From: Azolla pinnata
Lineage: Eukaryota > Streptophyta > Polypodiopsida > Salviniales > Salviniaceae
Direction: 5' to 3'
Length of the DNA stretch: 64,000 nt
Assembly: GCA_037176905.1 (NCBI GenBank)
Contig: JBBBWG010022223.1
Coordinates: 98,294-162,293, forward strand
Shown here piece by piece: positions 1-11,190 of this stretch (the stretch's first letter is position 1; each line of letters opens with the position of its first letter). Made by a program: the position numbers and the translations under genes. The notes under the pieces were generated by a model. The model ran no database searches and had not been told where the DNA came from. It saw only the letters and a list, made by a program, of their open reading frames with translations.

Positions 1-264
1 GAAGGTATGAGAAGATTGATAGAACGCCGACAAATAGGGCACCTGCAGGGCTGCAAGGCAGATGTATGCTGCCACACCCTAAGTATGCAGTCGCCTGCCA
101 CAAGGAATCTTATTCGATTGAAGGTGGAAAGAAAAAGAGAAACCATTGCATATCAATGTTTGATATTTGAAGAAACTTTGAGCTTGTGATAGATAATCGC
201 ACAGTGATGATTAAGTCCTTTAAGAAGCATTAAACTTATATTGCTCAACCAAATGACCACACAC

Positions 265-805
265 CGCAAAACCAATGAGCACAATTAGCCTGGCAAGGAA
301 GATTGAAAGAATCATGACAGATTGAGCAGCAATCATTCTCTGGAGGTGAAAACATGTTTTCATTGGTTTCCCTTCTAATCTCTGAAGCTGATTCTGAGAT
401 GTTCCTACTCCACATTATGTTTGAGACTATATCAAACAAGTTTCTAGCCGAGGATAAACCTTGGTTCAGAAATTGCAAGAAATATGACCTGTCCAAAAGA
501 TAATAAAATTATTAAATTGATGTACAATGATTAAGGATACGTTTAGAATCCTTTAAACCAAGAAAAAAGTTCCGGTTTATAAATTCAGCTTAGACATACC
601 TCAATGATGAACGGAATATTATAACAAATGGAACAGCAAATAGTGCTGCATATAATAACTCATCACCAACACCTTCAATAAGGGTCATAGGTCTTTGACC
701 TGCGAAGTAAGAAAGATAAGTCATCTGTTGAACCAAATCATTAATCCGATCAAAATTGCTATTGGCCTGTGATTGGTCCAGGATCCTCAATTGGCTCCTC
801 TCTAT
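265..805 (-). CDS. RNF170-type membrane RING E3 ubiquitin ligase, 5' part only
   Basis: Two exons of a minus-strand gene that leaves the window on the left. The upstream exon covers 805-600 and the next 488-265; both junctions are phase-consistent (AG|GTATGT donor joined to ACAG|G, then a GCG|GTGTGT donor inside the RING). The upstream exon holds a hydrophobic span (ELLYAALFAVPFVIIF) preceded by IEGVGDE, which resembles the IEGVSDQ membrane segment at the N terminus of animal RNF170. The second exon begins the RING finger: CCSICHDSF, then CQANCAHWFCG. The rest of the RING and the expected DUF1232 membrane region lie beyond the left edge. RNF170 proteins are ER E3 ligases; in animals they act on IP3 receptors, which plants lack, so the plant substrate is unknown. 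No start codon is visible in the 805-600 exon, which begins after a good acceptor (TTCAG), so a further 5' exon exists that I could not place. Confidence 0.72.
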
Positions 806-1499
806 CTGAAGTTGCAGCTATTGATGTGTATGTAGGTAATCACAAAATCACGCCTTATAATATTATTTAGGTTAGGTTTACATAAAATCACTTGATACTT
901 AGATAAATGAGTGGCCGAGTTGCTTCTCAAGGAGGTTACACTTGGTAACATGAGCAAGACATGCCTTACTCAAAAGAACCCTTGGTGAATTCGGCTCTTA
1001 TCCAAATCCTCCGATCGTAGGAGTTGGAGCCTAATTCATTGTATTCTTTTAATAATAGCTTAGAATTGATCTGGAATAGTCTGCTTCTAGTGCAGTCACA
1101 ACATGCACAATCGAAATTCTTGACGGATTTCCCCTAAGGCGACATTCTTTTACCCAATGAGGAAGAAAAGCGCCACATAATGGTTCCTGCTTCCGGACCT
1201 CACTTCTGCTTCTTCCCGGAGGAGGGGATTACGAAGCTCTGGAGGGGGTGCATCAAAATAGAAACTAGAAACCAAGGAACAGGCGGCCGGAGTGGTCGAC
1301 GGAAACCAAAAAAAAAAACCAGCAAAACAAAGAAAGAACGAACGAACGAACGAAAGAAAGAAAGAAAGGGGAAAGGAAAACGATCGAAACGGGACAAGGG
1401 AATGCGAGCGTGGAGAGAAGAACGTACCGGAGATTTGAGGTGGTGTCGAGGAGGGGGAGGACGCTGCGAGACGGGGACGAAGTCGTTCTTCGCTTCTGT

Positions 1500-1576
1500 T
1501 GGTAATTTCTTCTTCTTCTTCTTCTTCTTCTTCTTCTTCTTCTTTTATCTTCTTCTTCTTCTTCTTCTTCTTCTCT
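1500..1576. repeat. (TTC)n microsatellite
   Basis: Long TTC run interrupted once (TTTTATC) in the region upstream of the RNF170-type gene. Open frames through it on both strands encode only low-complexity E/K/R or F/L tracts and are not genes. Confidence 0.9.
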
Positions 1577-1680
1577 TCGTGAAGACACACACATTTTGAG
1601 CACTTCTGGAATTGAACGCGGAGAAAGAAAATGTTGTCAGGGAACAAACACGCGTGCGGATGAAATCGATCTTCCATCGT

Positions 1681-1955
1681 TGAGGAGTTCGATCGATCGA
1701 TCGATATATAGATTGATCTTTTGATTGATGTATGGATTGATTGACTAATTGATATATGGATAGATTTGTTGATTGATGTATGGAATGATTGACTAATTGA
1801 TATATAGATAGATTGATTGATTGATTGAATGAATGAATGAATGATTGATAGATTGATTGAATGAATGAATGAATGATTGATTGATAGATAGATTGATAGA
1901 TTGATTGATTGATTGAATGAATGAATGATTGATTGATCGATTGATTGATATGTTG
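1681..1955. repeat. Tetranucleotide GATT/GAAT repeat block
   Basis: About 270 bp of GATT and GAAT tetramers with occasional GATA units, starting with four GATC units at 1690-1705. The apparent 141-codon minus-strand frame (INQSINQS-like) is a translation of the repeat, not a gene. The block lies in the shared upstream region of the divergent RNF170-type and LysM genes. Confidence 0.9.
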
Positions 1956-2614
1956 TGTTTGGCGGAGCATGTCAATCAGGACCGATGGTTGATCAGCTCA
2001 AGCCAAGTTCCGACTCGGATAGAAAACTCTGTAGTCAAGCTTGACTTATTTAAACTAGGTTCATCCAAGCCGATCGTGCTAGCCAAACTGTTGCTGCAGC
2101 TCCAAGAAGGAATCGGCACAGCTTGGGCCCGAGAAAAAACTGGTTCGCGCCATTGAAACCGGTTTCATCGGCGCCAAATCGTGTCGCTTGCATCACAGCC
2201 AGTGCGCGAATGTTTTGAGCCTGGGATTGAGCAGCATGATTCACGGATTTCGGGACGATCCGGAGCCCGAAGCGGAGACGTTTCGATCCGATTCGGATTA
2301 CAGACACGCTTCGATCGCATCGTTCTCGCATCTATCTGCAAACTAGATCTTTCAACAGCCCATCATCGGAATCGAATGCTCGCGGGGATTCAGATCGGAT
2401 CAGATCATGCCATCAAACTTCTCTCTGGATCACATAAAATGTTTTGACTTTGTGCTCAATCTTGTCTCCCTTTTGTTTTTGACATCAACAAACATCAGCC
2501 ACAGCCAAGAAAGAAAGAACACTTGTCCGTCGTGGACTGAGCTTCCGACCCAACAGGGAACAGAGCCCGAGCCGAGCCGAGCCGAGCAGAGAGAGAAAAC
2601 ACAGAGCACGGCAC

Positions 2615-2794
2615 ATGGTGGCGACGACGATGATGATGAAGGAATCCGGTGACCCTGGCTTCAATCAGTCCGCCCTCCAACAATCCCTTCACTTCTGGCG
2701 CTCAACCCCTTCTGCCATTGAATCTCAATCGCCCACCAGTGTAAGCTCTTCCCCTCACATCTCAATCTCATGGAATTTTGGTTTTCTTTGGAAG

Positions 2795-2839
<45 letters not shown>

Positions 2840-4366
2840 AGGGAGAGAGAGAATGAGAGAGAGAGAGAGAATGAGAGAGATTAGAGATCATTTTCCTTTT
2901 CAGGAAGTGCTGCTACCCGCATCGAGACGGGCGGTTCCGGAGCCACTGACCATGTAAGATCACTGGTGATGAATTTGTATTCACTCTGCGGATATACGTG
3001 CGTTTCCGCCTTCATGCTTGCGTATTTCTCCTGAACCACCGCGTGCAATGCGCAGTTCCGGGCCGTGGCGGTATGTAAGATGGGGTAAATCCCACAGAAA
3101 GTCCATTCAACCAGGAAAAGAGATGAAAGGTGAGGTGTGTTTTCCACCTAATGGAATTCCATTGGTTGTCGATTCCTGTTCCTGTACCTTCCAAAAGGGA
3201 AATGGCGTTGTTTCCTCTTGGTCCCCTGTGGGTTTGTTTGCCCTGATGGTTTTTCTACATGTTTTGTTAGTGCAGGATCCATAGGGAACTTTTATCATAG
3301 AGTGCTCCCAGGTGAAGATCTTTTTGAGGTGTCTGAAAAATTCGCGACGTATCCAGAGGTCCTTATGGAGGTATGCCATTATCTTTTATGTACGTTTTGA
3401 AGTTTTTGTCGTAGGAATTTTTTGTTTCCTGCTGAAGTGAATTCCAGATATATCAATCAACGTATATTTTTCTTCATATCATTGCTTTATGTAAAAATGC
3501 ATTGCTTTTTCTGGCTCGTTCAGTTCAAATTCCTTCATGCCGATGTTTGCTACGACCTGATGGGTGTAAAACATGCATAGATTTCAAACGAAAAACGTCA
3601 TTTTGCATGTCCACTTTGTTCATCCATGATTGTTTTTGAGTAAACATATTTCATCTCTTACCACAAAGTGTTGCCATCATATGTTGTTGTATGCATCATT
3701 TAAACTATTGGCTGAGCTACTAGATTAACACATGGATATATCTTCGTATTTGGGGAAACAGGCAAATGGCATATTGAATCCAGCCAATCTTGCGACTGGT
3801 CAAGTTTTGTGGGTTCCGCGAACACATTCAATTCAATGGGTAGGTTTCATCCTTATCTGAAAGACATAAGACTAGTGTGGGATATCAACTTCTATGTGCT
3901 CATTTCCTGAGCAGTCGTTTCTGGTTATATCTTTTCTTTGATAGGGAAACACATTATGGTCGCTGTCTCATAAGTATGATGTTCCTATTCGCACCATCCA
4001 GAATGCAAATGGAATTGTAAACCCAGATCTCATTTATGCTGGTAATGTCTTGATGCAACCTATCATACATAGCAGACAATTCAAGTGTGTGTGTGTGTGT
4101 ATCATTAGTGTGGTTAAACATTCATTTCGTTTTCAACTAAGTTTTCACCTGCAGCAATGTATTGCTCCAAAGTTTCCATTTAAGTTTCACGTGTAATTCT
4201 TATTTGGTTGATCATTTCAAATTGACCATGTCAAAAAATTTGCATGCTGTTGTGGAGGATCGTTCTAATAATATCTATAAATACAAATTCACAACTGATT
4301 ATCTTTCCTTTCACAGGTGACATTCTTATTATCCCAGAAGAGCCTGACAACAGGAATGCATGGTAA
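2615..4366 (+). CDS. Small protein with two LysM domains, no signal peptide
   Basis: Seven exons join in frame: 2615-2740, 2904-2953, 3056-3129, 3276-3370, 3762-3839, 3945-4041 and 4317-4366, giving 570 nt and 189 aa. All donors are GT and all acceptors AG. LysM 1 is about residues 89-132 (starts YHRVLPGEDL, ends GQVLWVP) and LysM 2 about 136-179 (starts SIQWGNTLW, ends GDILIIP). Each has the usual NANGI/EANGI turn followed by N-P and a closing hydrophobic strand. LysM modules bind N-acetylglucosamine polymers such as chitin or peptidoglycan. The first 85 residues have no recognisable domain, no hydrophobic signal peptide and no transmembrane segment, so this is not a typical LysM receptor or GPI-anchored protein; it may be cytosolic or, less certainly, plastid-targeted. 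The start is the first ATG of the frame, followed by a run of Met codons. Intron 1 holds a GA microsatellite. The ligand is not known. Confidence 0.85.
2798..2882. repeat. (GA)n microsatellite in LysM gene intron 1
   Basis: GA dinucleotides broken by GAATGA units, directly upstream of the polypyrimidine tract and acceptor of the second LysM exon. Confidence 0.9.
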
Positions 4367-6477
4367 TATTGTTATATGAGGTTCAGATAAGATTAAACTT
4401 TCGTTAATCTTGTGTGTTTATATAGGATCTTGTACACTAAAAGAGACCAATGAGAGACTTTCGCGTTGGTTTCCTGCTTTGAGAGGCACAGTCTGTGTGC
4501 TTGTTCGTGTACATAGCATTTGAAATATATATTCTCAACTTGGTTTAATAAATAGGCGAATCTCTCTTTTTATGAAAAGAAAAAAGTCGTATCGGTAACA
4601 AAGAAAATGTTCACCTTGATTTGACAAGCAAAACTTTGCATCCCAAGGGACAAATGCAAGGATTGACAGTGCAGTGAAAACAGTACATTGTTCCTTAAGA
4701 ATGTGGTATACTTGCATCAAGATGGGTCGTCTATCGTGCAATGTTGATAATCCACTTCACTTGCTTTCTTGTGCGTGTCAACACTGATTTACTAAACATC
4801 TTCATTGATGATCTCAATAATGTACCCACATTCGTAGATGTTTCTTTTAAAAAGTTGTCTATATAATCAATCACATGCACCAACAACATATTTTTTTGCA
4901 ATATGATTGGTTATTTATATTTGAGATTTGGCACTCTTAGCTTTCATCCTCAGCAAGTCATGGTCTTCGAAGACAACTCTCAGTATCTTCTATATTCTCG
5001 ATTCTTCAAAGCAGAAATATAAGACTATAATTTCAATGGCAAATAAGATCATGAGATCGGTAGTAATGAATTGTCAATTGATGTGATGAGTGAATGACCG
5101 TGCATTTGTAACATGGAGTTGATTCACAAGTTTGGTCATCAAAGGAGTCTGAATCACAATACGTGTTGTAATCTATTGACATACAAATTGCAGGCTAAAA
5201 GTAAGCACCATGAAGAAAATCTAAACTGGAACCTTCCATAGCTAGCTGAGGATAACATCCATGCCAAGTGTTGAAAAGTAGCATTTTGGTCTGCATTCTC
5301 GAATATAAATTAAATCTTTGGAAAACAGTCGACTCTCAATGCTCATTTCAATAGGTTCTCATGAAAGGCTAGGCATTGCACCTATAGACAAATTTTAGGC
5401 ACAGACTGCATCCTTCTGCATAAGATGGCAAGTGATGTTTTCCCATAACTGAGATGCAATAAATCACTTCCCGTTACTAAGATTCTTCTCATATTCCACC
5501 CAATTGATCTTTAGGATTTGACAAATTGTTCAGAATGACAGGAAAGTTTGTGGAAATAAAACAGACTTGCAAATACAACGCAAAATTACCCTGAAAGTGA
5601 AGCTAGATAGGCAAAACATACATGCAATATTACCTGGAGAAGGGAATCATCACTAATTTCTTGACTTTTACTGAAGATTCTACAGCTCTAGATCTGTTCA
5701 AACTTTAAACAGTACACACTGAATTCTGTGAAAATACAGCAAATAAATACCATAGCAAAATGATATCAATGAAACATGTAGTGAAGACGACAAAAATTTA
5801 CTCGATAATTTTGTATAAGGGGCAACGTATACTCAATTATCACAGTTATCGGTATTCATCAAGCAAAAGCTGCTATCAGCTTGATAAAGCTTTTTCTTTG
5901 CATAAGTTCAATGCTACACTACACAGAACACACGTGCATGGTGGGGGGTACTGAAGAAGCTGAAGATGATGAAAACTTCTTGAGGATCACACTGCTTGAT
6001 AAGGAAGCAGATCACTTCTCGGAAGCTGATTTGCCAAAGTTGTGCATGACATGATGGAAATTGATGAACCTTTGTAGGAACACTTCAAGCCTGCTTAAGT
6101 TACAATGGAGCACATCTTTCAGTGACATTTTGTGTAGTCAATATATTTACTAAGAGAGATTTTTTATAGACTATCTAATGATGTATGTTGTACAGAAAGC
6201 AACCTGTCAAAACCCCACAAACACTCTCAATCCCTTATATGGCATTATGTCATCTGCTAGAATGATCACTCTGCTTCATATTCTCAAAAGACTCAAACTC
6301 TACAGCACAACTTTGATGAGACTGACAAATAAGTATGTTTGCAACAAATCAAATGATGAATATCCTATGCTTTGTTCAGTGATACAACAAAAAACACACA
6401 TTTAACAGATCATACGAACAAACTTTAATGCATGGGCAAAGGAAAACAGAAAATGGAAGGAAACGAAATACTCACAG
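4367..6477. other. Intergenic, convergent gene ends; nothing recognised
   Basis: AT-rich spacer between the LysM gene (+) and exportin-2 (-), whose 3' ends face each other. Open frames here are short and have no recognisable family. It will hold the 3' UTRs of both genes. A short (GT)n run at about 4087-4100 lies inside the LysM gene's last intron, not here. Confidence 0.7.
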
Positions 6478-9369
6478 TTACACTATAGAACATCTGTATG
6501 TGTTGCAAAACTGTGCTAACCCTCCTTGATTAGAAGGTTCAACATTCTGCTGAATGAGAATGGGAAACTTTCCAGGCATGTTAGCAGATGCTCTTGCTAA
6601 AGAAGTAGCCAGAAATTCCTTGGCATCCTGGACTTCTTTGACCGGATCCACCTCCTTCTTGCCAGCATTATGTAATTGAGCATAAACAGCAGTATAACCA
6701 ACCACCTCATCGATATCAGGCACATCTGCATCTTCTACAACCCTTTCTTCCTCTGGTCGAACCAGCAACGTAATGACATTGTTCAACAGTTTCCCCCATG
6801 AGACACCAGATGCATCCGTCAATAGAACGGGAGATTCACAAAGAAGCTTGGTAGAGGCAACAGCACAAAGCTTGACTTCCAGATCCCCTGTAATTGCATG
6901 AAGATGGGGTATCCAAAAGGTTTGAAGTATATTCATGAATAAATCAGGTTGTACTTTCTGGACAGAGTCAACAAGCGCACTGTGACCATACTTCACACAG
7001 AAGAGAGACATGAAAACAATTAGTGACTTGATGAACTTTACTGTCCGGTGGGATTGCAAACGTAGAAAAAGTATTGTCCATATGCTATCAATGTACCCGG
7101 AGATGGCCTGATAGTCTAGATACTCAATCACAGTGTTCAATATAAAGAACCCATGGTGATCAGTATTCTTAGACTTGATTAAGCTATCAAAAACACCCAG
7201 GATCGGGGCTAGTTGCTTTGCCTGAATTATCTCAAAAGAAGCCCTTTGGAGATATGACTGCAAGAGCCGAACCAGCGCAGGTACATTGGCAGATCGCTGC
7301 CAGAGTATAGGCGTCAGCAAATGAGGAAAAAGACTGAGATACGTTGCAGAGAGAGGTGTAGTATGGTTATCTATGAGCTGTGCCAAAATCTGAAACACAT
7401 ACGGTGCAAACTCAACCACATCCGAAGTCAGAATGTCTTGGAAAACTGGAAACAGCTTGGCTTCAAAGCTTCCAACCATGTCAGGTGTTCTTTCACAACT
7501 CCTCCTCAGGAGAGCTGCAATTGCTTCAAACAAGTAATGGTTGAAAGTGGGATTAGTAGGGTTCTTGTAAAGAATTGACAGAATGGCCACTAATTGATCA
7601 AGGCAAATAACTGCAAATGGGCCAACTTCAGCAACAGATAAGACCCTCATAATACATTTCATGACATAAATATTCTCCTGCGACTCTGGTAACTTGAGTG
7701 CACTAAAGAGATTGTTAAGTAGGCTCGATAAAAAAGGGTTCAAATCATGAGCACTAAATCTTAGCTGTTTGTCATCCTTTATAATCAACATCTTTTCAAG
7801 GCAAAGAGCTGCATACGAATGGACGACATTCGACTCCGATACCAGAAACCGAACTAAATGGGGCATTAATGTTAAAGCCACCTGCTTAGGAAGCTGAATA
7901 CGGAATGTTGTCACAAACTTAATTGCATCAGCTTTGAGAACAGGTTGAGAATTGACATCTTCACTCTGGAGTTCCGGAAGGATTGCTGAAGCGAAAAACC
8001 GTTCAATATCAATAAGAGTAGAGCCTGTTGCAGCCCCTAGGGGCTGTTTTGGTGCCAGCGCTGTAACAAGATACAGTGCACAGTCTTTCTCCTTCCAATT
8101 CTCAAGAGGATTGACTGCATATCTCTCCATCATGCCTTGCACATATGAAGAGAACATACCATTAACTTCTGCACTGTAGTGAGTAGAAAGGCCTTTGACA
8201 AGCTCACATGCAGCTCGCCTCCTAGTGTCAATATCACTGCCCTCCATGTCTCTTCTAATATATTCTATTTGATTCATCTCAAAAAGATCTACATCATCCT
8301 CTCGGAGCTGCACATTTGGAATGACTACACTCTCACATATCTGTTTCAAAGCACCAGGTTGACTGAATAATGCATGATGGACACTCTTGCTAACTGTGGT
8401 CAAAAACTTTATTGCAGTGGTCGCCAGCCTATCATGGCTAGGGGATAGAGACACTTTCATGAGAAGCCCCCAAATATCAGAAGCAAAACCTGACAGATAA
8501 TCCCTGAATTCCTCCTCGTTCTTTTCCATGTAAAGGTTGATGTTTTCACATATTGCTGCTTTCACCTGGTCCAATACACTCTCCTTCTCTGCATTTTTCT
8601 CTACCAGTAAAGGATTATCATAAATCAAATAATCATGAAACAGACTCATCCATTGTTTCATGTTGTCCTCGAAATATTCTGGAAGTTCCTGATAGTTGAG
8701 GGAATAAAATATCCGGCAACATAATCTCTGACATTCAAAAAGTGCTTTAAGTGTGTCTGGAGCTTGAGAATGTTTGCTTATCATTTGACTTGTTTTAACA
8801 AACGTCTCAAGCAACGGAGCAGCAAACTCATCAAGGCAGTACTTCAGATCAATATATAGCCCAGAGCTTTTGTATTGGTACCTGAACTGTTTGAATATAG
8901 AGTTTGCTGTCTGAAGCACACCATTGATGATTGAATAGTCCGTAGCAGTCTTGAGGTAAGTAACAAGTTCAGGCAACAGGCTTACCCATTTCTTTGGAAA
9001 CTCGTGTTTACTGATAATAGCTAAAGCTTCACTGAGTTGACTTTGAAGTTTCGAGGGAGTGGTGAGCATCATTCTAACAATGAGTGCCTTGATTTGCTCT
9101 TTCTCCACATCATCAATAGGTTTCAGATCAGAATCGGTAGGTTCCCATCGAAACTTTATGTGGTTCTTGAAATTCACTGCTGCAGAATGTCGAACCTGGT
9201 CATCCACTGATGATTCTGAGAGAAGCCTAAGAACTGCTAGACCATAGCCAGCTTGATCTGCCGACTGCTTCAGGAAAGATTCTGCTTGCTTCCTCGGTTC
9301 AGGATTGGGAGCAAGTGTTTGTAAAAAGCAATTTGCAAGGGTATGAAGATATTCCTCGGATGGCTGCAT
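6478..9369 (-). CDS. CAS: Exportin-2 (CAS/CSE1), importin-alpha re-exporter
   Basis: A single uninterrupted frame of 963 codons. The product is the karyopherin-beta family exportin that returns importin-alpha to the cytoplasm with Ran-GTP after nuclear import. The start is the ATG at 9369 (MQPSEEYLHTLANCF); the frame stays open 25 codons further upstream, but the upstream part does not fit the family. Residues about 26-100 match the importin-beta N-terminal domain (QAESFLKQS, then NFKNHIKFRW), followed by the long Cse1 HEAT-repeat region and the CAS/CSE C-terminal domain. The protein ends NTYRCSIV. Length agrees with the plant family (about 970 aa), and a coding region without introns is, as far as I recall, also found in Arabidopsis. 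A 5' UTR intron is likely: an acceptor-like TTCGAACAG sits 13 bases before the ATG. Transcription would start somewhere to the right, near 10.1-10.6 kb. Confidence 0.96.
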   Translation of the reverse strand: MQPSEEYLHTLANCFLQTLAPNPEPRKQAESFLKQSADQAGYGLAVLRLLSESSVDDQVRHSAAVNFKNHIKFRWEPTDSDLKPIDDVEKEQIKALIVRMMLTTPSKLQSQLSEALAIISKHEFPKKWVSLLPELVTYLKTATDYSIINGVLQTANSIFKQFRYQYKSSGLYIDLKYCLDEFAAPLLETFVKTSQMISKHSQAPDTLKALFECQRLCCRIFYSLNYQELPEYFEDNMKQWMSLFHDYLIYDNPLLVEKNAEKESVLDQVKAAICENINLYMEKNEEEFRDYLSGFASDIWGLLMKVSLSPSHDRLATTAIKFLTTVSKSVHHALFSQPGALKQICESVVIPNVQLREDDVDLFEMNQIEYIRRDMEGSDIDTRRRAACELVKGLSTHYSAEVNGMFSSYVQGMMERYAVNPLENWKEKDCALYLVTALAPKQPLGAATGSTLIDIERFFASAILPELQSEDVNSQPVLKADAIKFVTTFRIQLPKQVALTLMPHLVRFLVSESNVVHSYAALCLEKMLIIKDDKQLRFSAHDLNPFLSSLLNNLFSALKLPESQENIYVMKCIMRVLSVAEVGPFAVICLDQLVAILSILYKNPTNPTFNHYLFEAIAALLRRSCERTPDMVGSFEAKLFPVFQDILTSDVVEFAPYVFQILAQLIDNHTTPLSATYLSLFPHLLTPILWQRSANVPALVRLLQSYLQRASFEIIQAKQLAPILGVFDSLIKSKNTDHHGFFILNTVIEYLDYQAISGYIDSIWTILFLRLQSHRTVKFIKSLIVFMSLFCVKYGHSALVDSVQKVQPDLFMNILQTFWIPHLHAITGDLEVKLCAVASTKLLCESPVLLTDASGVSWGKLLNNVITLLVRPEEERVVEDADVPDIDEVVGYTAVYAQLHNAGKKEVDPVKEVQDAKEFLATSLARASANMPGKFPILIQQNVEPSNQGGLAQFCNTYRCSIV

Positions 9370-10620
9370 GGTGAAGAAAACTGTTCGAAAACATGTAAGG
9401 TTGTTAAGCACCAATACTACCGTATGTGTACATCGGTGACCCAATCAGACATCATGTATTATTTTTCTGAAGGATCAAACAGGACACACCATCAGCTACA
9501 CAGTTTCCAAAAACGATTACAAGTAGATCAAGTATCACGCATAAGGGAATTATTAATTAACCCTGGTTTATCTGAACAATATATAGGAGTATCATCACCA
9601 GTTCAGGTTGGCCCTTATATTGGCCTCCCCAGTGGAAATACTTTTTGCAGGTAGGTTAATCATTATGATTAAAAAAACTATTTTCTTGAAGTTTGTGACG
9701 AAAGCAACTGATAGTACATAAGCATAAAAAAGATTGAGAAAAAGACATAGCGAACAGGGGAAGCCACATAAAGCTACGAAATAAGTGGGCACTATGAACT
9801 TGAGTATCACTAATTTAGCTATATAGCGCTACAATTAGAATTCACACTAAGAATCTATGACACCTAACACATAACCATACAAAAAATATGGTTTTGGTGA
9901 TTGCCGTGTTGATAATGAACCTCGTGAAACGCACGTCAAACCGAGGAATTGCATGACTTTGAGCAATAATGCAGTATTAAGGTAGGCCGTAATATCCCAG
10001 ACTGTGTTGCCTGAGCTAAATAAAAATTGAGGATAGAATAACATACTTGAATATCGAAAATCTCCCTCCTCGGAGGATAAAACAAGAAAAACCATTGAAA
10101 AAAATGGTGCAAAATTGAAGTACCTTGTATGAGCAAAGCTAAGAAGCCATACTGAGATGCCATGAGATAAGCTTGTTTCTCATGTTGCCCATTCAGAAAC
10201 CACAATCTAAGTGAAAATTTTTCAGAAGTTGAGCTAAGTAAAGGTATCTGAACGTGATGACTGTAATCCGTGGCCGGTTCTGAGGGATCGACGGCACTAT
10301 TTCCAAGAAAAAGCGAAGCTTTGGACCGGGTCTTTACAACAGGAGCAGCAAGAAAGCGTTTGTAGCACGGGCCGTGGCCAAAGCATGTGTTTTCAGAGAG
10401 CAAGATCGAGAAGGGGCGTAAAGATCTAATGGTTCACAGGAATGCTGGGAACGGGGTTTCTATCTCGTGCATCCACGCGAGAGGAGACGAGATTGCGCGC
10501 GCGGGCGAGAGAGAGAGAGAGAGAGAGAGGTTGCATGAAAGAAACATCAAAAGGAAAAGAAAGACGGTGAGAGAAGCGGGTCTCCATTTTACCTGGACAA
10601 GGGAGAAGGAGACTTGAAAT
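9370..10620 (-). promoter_or_regulatory. Probable leader and promoter region of exportin-2
   Basis: A donor-like CAAG|GTACTT (minus strand, near 10121) and the acceptor just before the CAS start codon suggest a long 5' UTR intron. An open minus-strand frame at 10403-9936 has no ATG at its start and matches no family I recognise, so I treat it as leader sequence. A GA run at 10507-10529 lies near the right end. The transcription start is not defined. Confidence 0.4.
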
Positions 10621-10627
10621 GGAAATG

Positions 10628-10714
10628 CAGGCGAGGGCGATGGCGAGGGCGATGGCGATGGCGATGGCGAGGGCGATGGCGAGGGCGATGGCGATGGCGA
10701 GGGCGAGACACAGA
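10628..10714. repeat. GGCGAT/GGCGAG hexamer array
   Basis: About 14 hexamers alternating GGCGAT and GGCGAG. They translate as R/W-rich tracts on + and H/R-rich tracts on -, which are artefacts. The same hexamer recurs near 47.1 and 47.3 kb. Confidence 0.9.
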
Positions 10715-10743
10715 ATCTGAATGCAGAGAGGGGGTTTCCCTCC

Positions 10744-10747
<4 letters not shown>

Positions 10748-10788
<41 letters not shown>
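10748..10788. repeat. (CT)n microsatellite
   Basis: Short GCTC units pass into an almost pure CT run of about 18 units. Confidence 0.9.
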
Positions 10789-10790
<2 letters not shown>

Positions 10791-10855
10791 GGGGAAGGGG
10801 GGTTTTTTAGGTTTATGATTTCTCGTTTTTTTGGGTATTTATCTTGAGAGGGTTC

Positions 10856-11190
10856 CAAGTCAAGTCAAGTCAAGTCAATTCAATTCAATTCAATTCAAGT
10901 CAAGTCAAGTCGAGTCAAGTCAAGTCAATTCAATTCAAGTCAATTCAAGTCGAGTCGAGTCGAGTCAATTCGAGTCAATTCGAGTCAAGCCGAGTCAAGC
11001 CGAATTAAGCCAAGTCAATTCAAGTCAAGTCGAGTCAAATAAATTCAAGTCAAGCCGATTCAATTCGAGTCAATTCGAGTCAATTCAAGTCAATTCATTT
11101 CAAGTCAAGTCATTTCATTTCATTTCAATTCATTTCAAGTCAATTCAAGTCAAGTCAAGTCCAATCGAGTCAATTCAAGTCAAGTCAATG
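10856..11190. repeat. Pentanucleotide array TCAAG/TCAAT/TCGAG
   Basis: About 335 bp of 5-mers of the form TCAAG, TCAAT and TCGAG with late TCATT variants. Because 5 is not a multiple of 3, all frames read as S/Q/V/N/F-rich repeats; the 193-codon plus-strand frame through it is not a gene. It ends at an ordinary single-copy sequence near 11190. Confidence 0.92.

Noticed and set aside
1150-1970. Long minus-strand frames rich in E/K/R and INQS
   Set aside because: They are translations of TTC and GATT/GAAT microsatellites.
9936-10403. 155-codon minus-strand open frame upstream of exportin-2
   Set aside because: It begins at TTG, has no ATG until near its middle, matches no family I know and lies where the exportin-2 leader or its intron should be.
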